DNA of 64,000 bases, taken from assembly GCA_910576205.1 (NCBI GenBank), contig CAJTHL010000003.1, positions 124,001 to 188,000 of the forward strand, in the 5' to 3' direction. The DNA comes from Clostridia bacterium. GTDB lineage: Bacteria; Bacillota; Clostridia; Lachnospirales; Lachnospiraceae. The position numbers and the translations under genes were made by a program. Positions 43,158 through 50,307 of the stretch are shown here, piece by piece; the stretch's first letter is position 1, and every line of letters starts with the position of its first letter. The notes under the pieces are model-generated. The model was given only the letters and a program-made list of their open reading frames with translations. It was not told the DNA's origin and made no database searches.

Positions 43158-43973
43158 ATGGACAGAAGAAAAATCCTTAATACAGCTGTGCTCCTGGTGA
43201 CAATGCTCACGCTTTTCGCAGCGGTTCTGGGGCCGGAGGCCCTGGCAAAATATAAAGACAAGTCCAATCTCAACCAGATTACGGTGGAGGAGGTGGACAC
43301 CTTAAACGAGGGCTACCGCTACACCTTGAGCAGCAATGAGAAGCTGTATCTGCTGGCGGAATGCCTGAATCACCAGGTGCTTCCGGAGAGCGAGCTGAGC
43401 GCCAGAACCAGGGCGGTGGCCCAGGATGTGGACGCGCTTATGGGCACCTACGCCTTTGTGGTGAACCGCCAGAGCCCGGAGAAGGCGGATGAGGATGTGT
43501 TTGCGGTCTGCAACCGGGAGATGGCCATCTTGAAGGAGCTTGGCATCCTGCCCCAGGATGTGAAGGAGGTGGAGCCGGACACTTACACGGCGGTGCCTTA
43601 CTCAGCCATAGACGTGCTGGAGCCCCAGAAAAATATGTCGGTGTGGAAGCTGAGCCTCTCCACCATGCAGCAGAATGCCAACAAGGCCGGCCGTCTTATT
43701 GACGTGTACATGGACGGGGACACGGGGAAGATCTACAGCTTCTATGTGCGCACGGAGCGCACCTGGGCGGAGCTGGAGCCGGAGGCCATTATGGAGAGCT
43801 GGTGTACCTATCTGGGACTAACGGGAATGGAGGCTTACGACTCGGAGAATCCCCTTCTGGAGACTACCCCGGATTTCCTGAAATACCGTTTTCCCGGCAT
43901 AGATGAGTCCGGGACGATTGTAACCATAGGGTTTTATGAGGGAATCAATGAACTCTTTTTGAAAATTGTGTAA
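43158..43973 (+). CDS. Secreted or membrane-anchored protein of unknown function
   Basis: 271 residues. The N-terminus MDRRKILNTAVLLVTMLTLF is a signal or anchor segment. The rest is soluble and acidic with no domain I recognise; a KAGRLIDVYMDGDTGKIYSF stretch recalls the beta hairpins of PepSY-like domains, but this is weak. It lies 20 bp after the kinase gene and probably belongs to the same operon, which suggests a role in signalling or as its target. Confidence 0.65.
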   Translation: MDRRKILNTAVLLVTMLTLFAAVLGPEALAKYKDKSNLNQITVEEVDTLNEGYRYTLSSNEKLYLLAECLNHQVLPESELSARTRAVAQDVDALMGTYAFVVNRQSPEKADEDVFAVCNREMAILKELGILPQDVKEVEPDTYTAVPYSAIDVLEPQKNMSVWKLSLSTMQQNANKAGRLIDVYMDGDTGKIYSFYVRTERTWAELEPEAIMESWCTYLGLTGMEAYDSENPLLETTPDFLKYRFPGIDESGTIVTIGFYEGINELFLKIV

Positions 43974-44158
43974 AAGATGCTAAAATGATGCAAAAAATAT
44001 GAAAATCTGATGTTGCTCCCGGATATGCTTAGATGGAAGAAAAGAGAAATCAAGCAATCCGGGGGCTTTTTTCTGGAGGCAGGAGGAACCTGGCTAAGAG
44101 GCCCTTTCCCACAGAAAAGAAATCCCGGTTGCGCCTAAGGAAAAAGGGGCGGATACAT

Positions 44159-45658
44159 ATGCAGAGGGCCAGGCTGTACATAACAGACGGATATGGGGGA
44201 TATGGCAGAAAATACTACGGGAATTACCGAAGGGCAAAGAGACGGATAAAGCTCCAGGAGACAATCTGGAAGGGCAGGGCCGCAAAATGCGCGGCAGTCT
44301 TTCTGACGGCAATGCTTCTTGCCACGGCTTTTCATGATACGGCGGGCAGAATGTTTTCAGGGACAATATTACCGGAACAGACGGCCACGGCAGGGGCGGA
44401 GGCGCTGGAGGCGGGAAATGCCGCGTTTCTTGAGGAGATGCTGGCGGAAAATACGGCCGGGAAGGAGGAAAGGGAAAATACTTATATGGAGGGTCCCGCA
44501 GGGATTCCCAAGGAGCGGGAGGATACCCTGGTCATGCTGGATCCCGGCCACGGCGGAGCGGACGAGGGCTGCGCAAGAAACGGCGTCCAGGAAAAGGAGG
44601 TAAACCTTCAGATCGCCCTTGCCACCCAGATAAAGCTTCAGGAGATGGGTTACCAGGTGCTTCTCACCCGCGCCTGGGATACTGGCCTTACCCTGGAGGA
44701 GAGGGTTTTGAAAGCCAATGAGGCCAGGGCAGACATTTACGTGAGCATCCACCAGAATGCCAGCGAAGTGGCAGGCGTGGAGGGGATTGAGGTCTGGTAC
44801 AGCGCCCAGAACGCAGGGGAAGAGAGCGCGCGGCTGTCGGAGCTCATTGAAAAATACACCGTGGAGAATACGGGAGCAGTGGGCAGGGAAATTCTGGAGG
44901 AGGAAAACCTCTATGTCATCCGGGAATGCGCCATGCCCTCCTGCCTGGTGGAGACGGGGTTTTTGTCAAACGCCGGAGAGCGGGGGAAACTGGCAGACAG
45001 GGAATATCAGGAGCAGATCGCGGAGGGGATCGCTTCCGGCATCGATCTCTATTTTCATCCCAAGACCATGTATCTCACCTTTGACGACGGCCCCTCCCCG
45101 GAAAACACTGCCACGGTGCTGGATATTTTAAAGGAGCGGAATATCAAAGCCACCTTCTTTCTGGTGGGGGAAAATGTGGAAAGATACCCGGAGATCGCCA
45201 GACGTATTGCGGCGGAGGGCCATGCCATCGGCATTCACTGCAACCGGCACGCGTACCAGGAGCTGTATAGGAGCGTGGACAGTTATGTGGCGGATTTTGA
45301 GAAGGCCAGGGAAATCGTGCGGGAGGTTACGGGGGTGGAGACGAAGCTGTTCCGTTTTCCCGGGGGCAGCATCAACGCCTACAATAAGCGGGTCTACAAG
45401 GACATTATAGCAGAAATGACAGCCAGGGGCTATGTCTACTATGACTGGAACGCCAGTCTGGAGGATGCCGTCACCAACCCCAACGCAGACACCCTGATAC
45501 AGAATGGGGTTTCCAGCACCCTTGGCCGGAACCGCGTGGTGATGCTGGCCCACGACGTGGTGTACCAGACGGGACAGTGCCTGGACGAGCTTCTGGATCA
45601 GTTTCCCGAATACCGGATGGAGCCGCTGACCGGGGATGTAGAGCCAATACAATTCTAA
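44159..45658 (+). CDS. N-acetylmuramoyl-L-alanine amidase / polysaccharide deacetylase fusion
   Basis: 499 residues from the ATG at 44159 (AAAGGGGCGG upstream); an ATG at 44033 has no good site. Order: basic N-terminus with one membrane segment, Amidase_3 domain (MLDPGHGGADEG with Zn ligand, NLQIALATQIK, SIHQNAS, VETGFLSN), then a NodB polysaccharide deacetylase domain (LTFDDGPSPENT, HCNRH zinc pair, FRFPGGS). The amidase cuts the glycan-peptide bond of peptidoglycan, and the second domain removes acetyl groups from an amino sugar. Both would act outside the membrane. The pairing in one chain suggests combined wall remodelling. Confidence 0.9.
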   Translation: MQRARLYITDGYGGYGRKYYGNYRRAKRRIKLQETIWKGRAAKCAAVFLTAMLLATAFHDTAGRMFSGTILPEQTATAGAEALEAGNAAFLEEMLAENTAGKEERENTYMEGPAGIPKEREDTLVMLDPGHGGADEGCARNGVQEKEVNLQIALATQIKLQEMGYQVLLTRAWDTGLTLEERVLKANEARADIYVSIHQNASEVAGVEGIEVWYSAQNAGEESARLSELIEKYTVENTGAVGREILEEENLYVIRECAMPSCLVETGFLSNAGERGKLADREYQEQIAEGIASGIDLYFHPKTMYLTFDDGPSPENTATVLDILKERNIKATFFLVGENVERYPEIARRIAAEGHAIGIHCNRHAYQELYRSVDSYVADFEKAREIVREVTGVETKLFRFPGGSINAYNKRVYKDIIAEMTARGYVYYDWNASLEDAVTNPNADTLIQNGVSSTLGRNRVVMLAHDVVYQTGQCLDELLDQFPEYRMEPLTGDVEPIQF

Positions 45659-45671
45659 AAGAGAAACAGGG

Positions 45672-45780
45672 GACGCGGTACTAAAAAACAGCGTCTGCCC
45701 GTATAAGTCCCCGGAAGGATTTCGGGACGTGAAACGGCCGGAAATTCTTCCAGTACACAGGGACTTAGGAGGGGGGACGC
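45672..45780 (+). ncRNA. Folded 90-nt element, copy 1 (candidate cis-regulatory RNA or palindromic repeat)
   Basis: Core 45691-45780. Stems: P1 GCGTC (45691-45695)/GACGC (45776-45780); P2 AAGTCCC (45705-45711)/GGGACTT (45760-45766); P3 14-bp arms 45713-45726 and 45738-45751 (one wobble, one mismatch). A second GACGC at 45672-45676, inside an 18-bp direct repeat (45669-45686 and 45773-45790), can compete for the same GCGTC. The element ends 15 bases before the AAGGGAG ahead of the lipoprotein start. A diverged copy lies at 46783-46888. Confidence 0.65.
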
Positions 45781-45801
45781 GGTACTAAAATAAGAAGGGA
45801 G

Positions 45802-46641
45802 ATGCAAAAGAGAATGAAAAAGTATGGAGATATTTTGAAAGCAAATCAGATTACCATCCGGAAAACAGGGGCTTTGAAAAAGGGAGGCGTGATGCTTGGA
45901 TCCGTTTTCCTGGCAATGCTGGCGTTATGGGGCTGCAGGAAGGTTCCGTCTGTGCCAGGGGAGCAGGTGTATGTTATGGCAGGAGAAAGCCTTCGTCTCC
46001 AGAAAGAAAGTCAGATTCCGGAACAGGAGGAATTTCCGGGACAGGAAGAATTTCCAGAGCAGGGGGAGCTTCCAGAGCAGGAGGAGCATCCGGGACAGGA
46101 GGAATCCCGGGAACAGGAAGGAACTCTGGAACAGGAGGAGCTTTTGGAGCAGAGAAAGTCCCCGGAACAGACAAAAGCCTCGAAAGAGGAGAAGAGCCAG
46201 AACCCGGATGGCACAGCCCCTGCTTCGGAGGAGGAGACGACGGCCGTATACGTCTGCGTCCTGGAGGAGGAAGAAATCCGCATCACGGACACGATTACCC
46301 TGTTTGCCCAGGGAGACCGGGTGATAAGGATGAAAGACCGTGTGGAGGTGGATCTGACTGCCTTTGACGACGAGATAAACGAAATGTTTGCCGAAATGTT
46401 TGTGGAGCTCCAGGAGGAATTCCAGACCATGGAGGGCGTGACAATCCAGGCATTTAGTGAGGGAAAGATTTATACCCTGGAGCTATTCGCAGAGTTTGAG
46501 GGAAAGACCTGGGAAGAGATATCGGAGGAAGGGCTTCTGACCATAGAGGGCGACGGGGAGGAGATTTCCCTGGAGGAGGCAGGGCGGCTGCTTGTAGAAA
46601 GCGGATATGAGAGGGCAGATGAAATGCCTTTACCGTATTAA
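45802..46641 (+). CDS. Lipoprotein with Glu-rich hexapeptide repeats
   Basis: 279 residues. The N-terminal hydrophobic segment VMLGSVFLAMLALWGC has an LWGC lipobox, then a region of about eight hexapeptides of the type PEQEEF (encoded by an 18-bp tandem repeat), then a globular C-terminal domain (residues about 150-279) rich in acidic residues. That domain recalls the YehR/DUF1307 lipoprotein family, but only weakly. The start is uncertain: 45802 is very close to AAGGGAG, and ATG 45814 is better spaced. Preceded by copy 1 of the folded element. Function unknown. Confidence 0.68.
   Translation: MQKRMKKYGDILKANQITIRKTGALKKGGVMLGSVFLAMLALWGCRKVPSVPGEQVYVMAGESLRLQKESQIPEQEEFPGQEEFPEQGELPEQEEHPGQEESREQEGTLEQEELLEQRKSPEQTKASKEEKSQNPDGTAPASEEETTAVYVCVLEEEEIRITDTITLFAQGDRVIRMKDRVEVDLTAFDDEINEMFAEMFVELQEEFQTMEGVTIQAFSEGKIYTLELFAEFEGKTWEEISEEGLLTIEGDGEEISLEEAGRLLVESGYERADEMPLPY
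46018..46161 (+). repeat. 18-bp tandem repeat, about eight units, in the lipoprotein gene
   Basis: Units begin CCGGAACAGGAGGAATTT with variation, and keep frame, coding (P)EQEE-type hexapeptides. Copy number may vary between strains. Confidence 0.85.
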
Positions 46642-46702
46642 CATAAGCAGTTTAAAACACAGAAAATAAACATTCCATATTTCCCTGTTCTCCCGGATGT
46701 GG

Positions 46703-46708
46703 TAAAAT
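46703..46708 (+). promoter_or_regulatory. Possible extended -10 promoter upstream of element copy 2
   Basis: TGTGGTAAAAT contains TGG followed by TAAAAT; no good -35 box is seen. It would start a message that includes the second folded element and the membrane protein gene. Confidence 0.3.
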
Positions 46709-46782
46709 GTCTGTGGGGCCAGAGCCAGCATAGAGGAGCCGGAAAGCTCATTGATGCGCATTGTGCCCACTTAAAAAAGTAA

Positions 46783-46888
46783 ATGCGGAACAGAAACAGC
46801 ATCTGCCCGGACAGGCCCCGGAAGGATTTCCGGACATGGAAATGGCCGGAAATCCTTCCAGTACCAGGGGGCCTGGAAGGAAAGATGC
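46783..46888 (+). ncRNA. Folded 90-nt element, copy 2
   Basis: Core 46799-46888, exactly as long as copy 1. P1 GCATC (46799-46803)/GATGC (46884-46888); P2 AGGCCCC (46813-46819)/GGGGCCT (46868-46874); P3 perfect 14-bp arms 46820-46833 and 46846-46859. Relative to copy 1, both P1 and P2 differ by paired changes that keep base pairing. An upstream ATGC at 46783-46786 can pair with GCAT at 46799-46802 instead. The element lies just ahead of GGGGGG and the ATG at 46913. Confidence 0.65.
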
Positions 46889-46912
46889 GGAAATGGAATG
46901 GGGGGCAAAGAC

Positions 46913-47698
46913 ATGATTTTACCCAGGGGCAACAAGGTACGGGAGGATTATCTGAAAAAGGGAAACGTTTTGTGGCATCTGCGAAACACAGGCGGAGGCG
47001 GAAAGGGCTGCATGGCAGGGGGCGTGGTGCTCCTGGTGATGGCTCTTATTCTCGCAGGCCTGTTTGCGGTGACGGGTCTGGCAAAGGGAGGCATTGTGTT
47101 TGGGGCGTTTTTCGGGGTCCCGGGCCTTCTGATGGTGCTTGTGGGCTTTGCGGTACACAGACACAAGATGTCCCGCTACATCAGCTATTATGTGAAAGAG
47201 ACAGGCTTTGACGCGGAGGAGATAAGGAGAATCGAGCAGGAAATCCATGAGCCGGATATGTTTATGGTGGGCACTGTGCCCATAGCCGTGGAGACCCGGG
47301 CCAAAGAAAAGCGGCCCCAGATCGGCTGCATCATTACAAAAAACTATATGGTAATGCCCATGGTGGCCGGGAAAAGCTATGTCCGCAGAATCAGGGATAT
47401 GATCGCAGCCACCTATTCCTACCGGATTCCGGGCATGGGGGGCTGCAGGAGCGGCCTGGTATTTCTTTCCAGGGGCGACGATATCGCCTATACAAACTCC
47501 TTCCTTACAGAGGACGCCTGCCAGGAGGTTATGGAGGAGCTCTGGAGGCGGAATCCAGAGCTTATCACGGTAGAGCGATTTGCTTTTGGAGACAGGCAGT
47601 ACGATATTATCACGGACAGTCCCGAAATCGTGAAGCTGTATGAGGAGCAGATGGCCAAAGCCATTTCATTTAAGGGCCTTCTGACCTTTCCACAGTAG
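46913..47698 (+). CDS. Hypothetical membrane protein with two helices
   Basis: 261 residues from the ATG at 46913, chosen because GGGGGGC lies about seven bases upstream. Two adjacent membrane segments (GCMAGGVVLLVMALILAGLF and IVFGAFFGVPGLLMVLVGFA) are followed by a cytoplasmic domain of about 180 residues without known motifs. The gene directly follows copy 2 of the folded element. Function not recognised. Confidence 0.7.
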   Translation: MILPRGNKVREDYLKKGNVLWHLRNTGGGGKGCMAGGVVLLVMALILAGLFAVTGLAKGGIVFGAFFGVPGLLMVLVGFAVHRHKMSRYISYYVKETGFDAEEIRRIEQEIHEPDMFMVGTVPIAVETRAKEKRPQIGCIITKNYMVMPMVAGKSYVRRIRDMIAATYSYRIPGMGGCRSGLVFLSRGDDIAYTNSFLTEDACQEVMEELWRRNPELITVERFAFGDRQYDIITDSPEIVKLYEEQMAKAISFKGLLTFPQ

Positions 47699-47896
47699 GA
47701 GGAGGCTTTGTCTGGCGCTTTTAAGGCTTCTCCTGGACAGTATACGGATGAAAAAACAGGATAAAATAGCCAGCCACGCTTTATATTTCCGGAAAAAATA
47801 CCGATAATCTTTATAAGAGGAGAAAAAGGTTGCACAGGGAGATATCCCTTTACAACATAGAACAGGTATTTTACATACCGGAAAGGAGATGAAAAC

Positions 47897-48808
47897 ATGG
47901 CAATAGGTGGAGTATCCGGGTATCCTGGTTATAATTCCGCGCTTGACTATCAGAGCTGGGTGGACAATGCGACTTCCCAGGCCAAAGATCTGGAAAGCCG
48001 TCTCCCGTCCAAAACGGAAAGCACGTCCAAGACGGAGAGTACCTCCAAGACCGACAGTACGTCCAAGACTGACAAGGTGTCCGGCAGCAGCAGTTCTTCC
48101 GGCACTAAGAACACCGGCAGCGTTGGCGCAACCAACAGCACGGCAACATTCCTGTTAAATTATAAGCAGAAGCTACAGGATCTGGAGTCCGCGTCCGAAA
48201 AGCTTCTGGCAGGCAATTCCAAGGGTGTGTTCGCCAAGTACGAAAGTGCGCTGGCTGCTCTTGAAAAAGCCGGGACAGCAGAGGAAAAGGAAGCGGCCCA
48301 GGCATCGGTGGACAAGGCGAAGGAAAATGTCATAGCCGCAGTGAAGGACTTTGCGGAGAAATTTAACAGCGCGGTATCCTTCCTGGAGAGCAATTCCGGC
48401 CGCAGTTCAACCGTGGCGAATCAGCTGGCCTCCCTTAAGAGGTCGCTGAAGACAGAAGACGCAATGAATACCATTGGCTTAGGCCTTGACAAGTCCGGAC
48501 GGCTTGAGGTGGACGAGGAAGAGCTTGGGAAGGCCCTGGATCAGAATCCCGGGTTTGTGAAGAATGTGATGGGAGGCCAGTTTGGCATTGCCCAGAACGC
48601 AGGATCCAAGGCAGGCGAAATCCTCGACTTCACTCCGGTGGAGAAGATCGCAGCCGTTTCCCAGAAGGGAAGCAACGGCGGCGTGGGCGGCGAGTCTTTG
48701 TCTGAGTACTATTCATCCTTTACAAACTTTGCGAATTTTGCAAAAGGCGGAGCCTACAACCTCAGCAATTACTATGCGGTTGGTATGTTGCTGAATACAT
48801 TTGCATAA
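47897..48808 (+). CDS. FliD-like (flagellar cap) domain protein outside a flagellar context
   Basis: 303 residues behind AAAGGAGATG. A Ser/Thr/Lys repeat region (TSKTES units, residues about 38-62) is followed by long helices and a segment IGLGLDKSGRLEVDEEELGK, then ALDQNPGFVKNVM. That segment closely resembles the C-terminal domain of the hook-associated protein FliD (pattern: LGI, D-x-x-G-x-L, D-x-x-x-L-x-x-AL-x-x-x-P). No flagellar gene is nearby and the protein is shorter than FliD. It may be exported or form a non-flagellar assembly. Confidence 0.65.
   Translation: MAIGGVSGYPGYNSALDYQSWVDNATSQAKDLESRLPSKTESTSKTESTSKTDSTSKTDKVSGSSSSSGTKNTGSVGATNSTATFLLNYKQKLQDLESASEKLLAGNSKGVFAKYESALAALEKAGTAEEKEAAQASVDKAKENVIAAVKDFAEKFNSAVSFLESNSGRSSTVANQLASLKRSLKTEDAMNTIGLGLDKSGRLEVDEEELGKALDQNPGFVKNVMGGQFGIAQNAGSKAGEILDFTPVEKIAAVSQKGSNGGVGGESLSEYYSSFTNFANFAKGGAYNLSNYYAVGMLLNTFA
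48008..48079 (+). repeat. 18-bp tandem repeat, four units, in the FliD-like gene
   Basis: Units of the type TCCAAGACGGAGAGTACC coding SKTEST-like hexapeptides, a low-complexity linker in frame. Confidence 0.85.
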
Positions 48809-48821
48809 AAAGATTTTTGGG

Positions 48822-48850
48822 GACAGCGGAGATTTCCGCTGTCTCTTTTT
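48822..48850 (+). terminator. Terminator of the FliD-like gene
   Basis: Stem GACAGCGGA/TCCGCTGTC with a four-base loop, followed by TCTTTTT. Confidence 0.88.
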
Positions 48851-48893
48851 GTCGTGGAAAGGGAAAAATCCTGTGGTTTTCGCGGTGGAAAAA

Positions 48894-48902
48894 TGGTACA
48901 AT
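48894..48902 (+). promoter_or_regulatory. Extended -10 promoter of the deformylase gene
   Basis: TGGTACAAT at 48894-48902 lies just upstream of AAAGGAGG and the ATG at 48929. The -35 region is weak. Confidence 0.5.
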
Positions 48903-48928
48903 AGAAAATAAAAGGAGGCGTCCCCAAT

Positions 48929-49417
48929 ATGGTAAGAGAAATATGGAAGCTTGGAAACCCAAAACTCTATGAGGTCAGCGCGGAGGTTACCAGGGAGGAT
49001 GCGCCGTCCCTGAAGGGCTGGGTGGCTGATCTTCACGATACACTGCTGGACTACCGCAAAACTTACGGGGCCGGGCGGGCCATCGCGGCGCCTCAGATCG
49101 GGATTCAGAAACGCCTCCTTTATATGTTTACGGACAAGCCCTATGTGTTTATCAATCCCAGGCTTACCTTCCCGGATCAGGAGAGGTATGTCCTTCTGGA
49201 CGACTGCATGTCTTTCCCGGGGCTTCTGGTGCGGGTGGAGCGTTACCGGAGAGCGGAGCTTTCCTATCTGGATATGGAGTTCCAGGCGGGACACATGAGC
49301 CTGGAGGGAGACCTCTCGGAGCTTTTGCAGCATGAGTACGACCATCTGGACGGGATTCTGGCCACCATGCGGGCAGTTGATAACCAGTCCTTTTTTATGG
49401 AGAAGATGAAGAGATGA
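48929..49417 (+). CDS. def: Peptide deformylase
   Basis: 162 residues. The three deformylase motifs are present in variant form: GAGRAIAAPQIG (motif 1), LDDCMSFPG with the metal-binding Cys (motif 2; EGCLS is usual) and QHEYDHLDG with the two His ligands and catalytic Glu (motif 3). The DDC variant suggests a divergent member, possibly a second deformylase rather than the main one. It overlaps the next gene by ATGA. Confidence 0.85.
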   Translation: MVREIWKLGNPKLYEVSAEVTREDAPSLKGWVADLHDTLLDYRKTYGAGRAIAAPQIGIQKRLLYMFTDKPYVFINPRLTFPDQERYVLLDDCMSFPGLLVRVERYRRAELSYLDMEFQAGHMSLEGDLSELLQHEYDHLDGILATMRAVDNQSFFMEKMKR

Positions 49418-50274
49418 AATTTGATTTTAAGGAGGATGGGAAGCGGCTTGCGGTCATTACTGTGGCCTCCGTGCTGATAGCCCTCAACATCAAAACCTTT
49501 GTGCGCACAGGAGGCCTGTTTCCCGGAGGCGCTACCGGGCTGACCCTGCTGATTCAGCGGGTGGGGCTTATGTTTTTCCAGGTGGAGATTCCCTATACGG
49601 CGGTGAACCTGGCGCTGAACGCGTTTCCGGTATATATCGGTTACCGGTTTATCGGAAAGAAATTTACCCTGTTTTCCTGCTATGTGATTTTTCTTACGGG
49701 CATCCTTACGGATATGATTCCCGGCATGGCCATTACTTACGATACCCTGCTTATCAGTGTCTTCGGCGGGATCTTAAACGGGGTCGGCGTCAGCATGTGC
49801 CTGCTGGTGGGAGCCACCACAGGGGGGACGGACTTTATCGCCATCTACCTGTCCAGGAAGAAGGGCGTGGATTCCTGGAATGTGGTGCTGGGCATCAATG
49901 TGGTGATTCTTCTTGCCGCGGGCTTTCTCTTTGGCTGGGAAAAGGCTTTGTATTCCATTATTTTCCAGTATGTATCCACCCAGGTGCTGCATATGCGGTA
50001 TAAGAAATTCCAGCAGCAGACCCTGTTTATTATTACAAACAAGGCCAGGGAGGTGTGCCAGGCCATTTCCCAGATCAGCAACCACGGGGCCACCATTCTG
50101 GAGGGGGAGGGCTTTTACAGAAACTGCGAGCGTTCCATGGTCTATTCGGTCATATCCAGTGCAGAGAGCCAGAGGGTGATTCACGCCATAAAGGAAGCGG
50201 ACGGGGAGGCCTTTATTAACGCGGTGCGGACAGACCAGCTGTCGGGCCGGTTTTACCAGAAGCCGGAGGAATAG
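49414..50274 (+). CDS. YitT family membrane protein (DUF2179 domain)
   Basis: 286 residues. Five or six membrane segments (ALNIKTFVRTGGLFPGGATG and VGATTGGTDFIAIYLSRKKG are the family signatures) followed by a cytoplasmic DUF2179 domain (LFIITNKAREVCQAISQ, HGATILEGEGFY). Widespread in Firmicutes, transport function suspected but unproven. Translationally coupled to the deformylase gene. Confidence 0.88.
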   Translation: MKFDFKEDGKRLAVITVASVLIALNIKTFVRTGGLFPGGATGLTLLIQRVGLMFFQVEIPYTAVNLALNAFPVYIGYRFIGKKFTLFSCYVIFLTGILTDMIPGMAITYDTLLISVFGGILNGVGVSMCLLVGATTGGTDFIAIYLSRKKGVDSWNVVLGINVVILLAAGFLFGWEKALYSIIFQYVSTQVLHMRYKKFQQQTLFIITNKAREVCQAISQISNHGATILEGEGFYRNCERSMVYSVISSAESQRVIHAIKEADGEAFINAVRTDQLSGRFYQKPEE

Positions 50275-50307
50275 GGAAAACGAAAAAGAGAAAGGGGATT
50301 TACAAAG

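Noticed and set aside
45669..45790. 18-bp direct repeats as target-site duplication of an insertion sequence
   Set aside because: No transposase lies between them, and the related copy at 46783 has its own diverged version of the flanks, so they look like part of the element itself.
46783..47211. Frame of 142 codons running through the second folded element
   Set aside because: Out of frame with the better supported membrane protein gene, no ribosome binding site, composition of a shadow.
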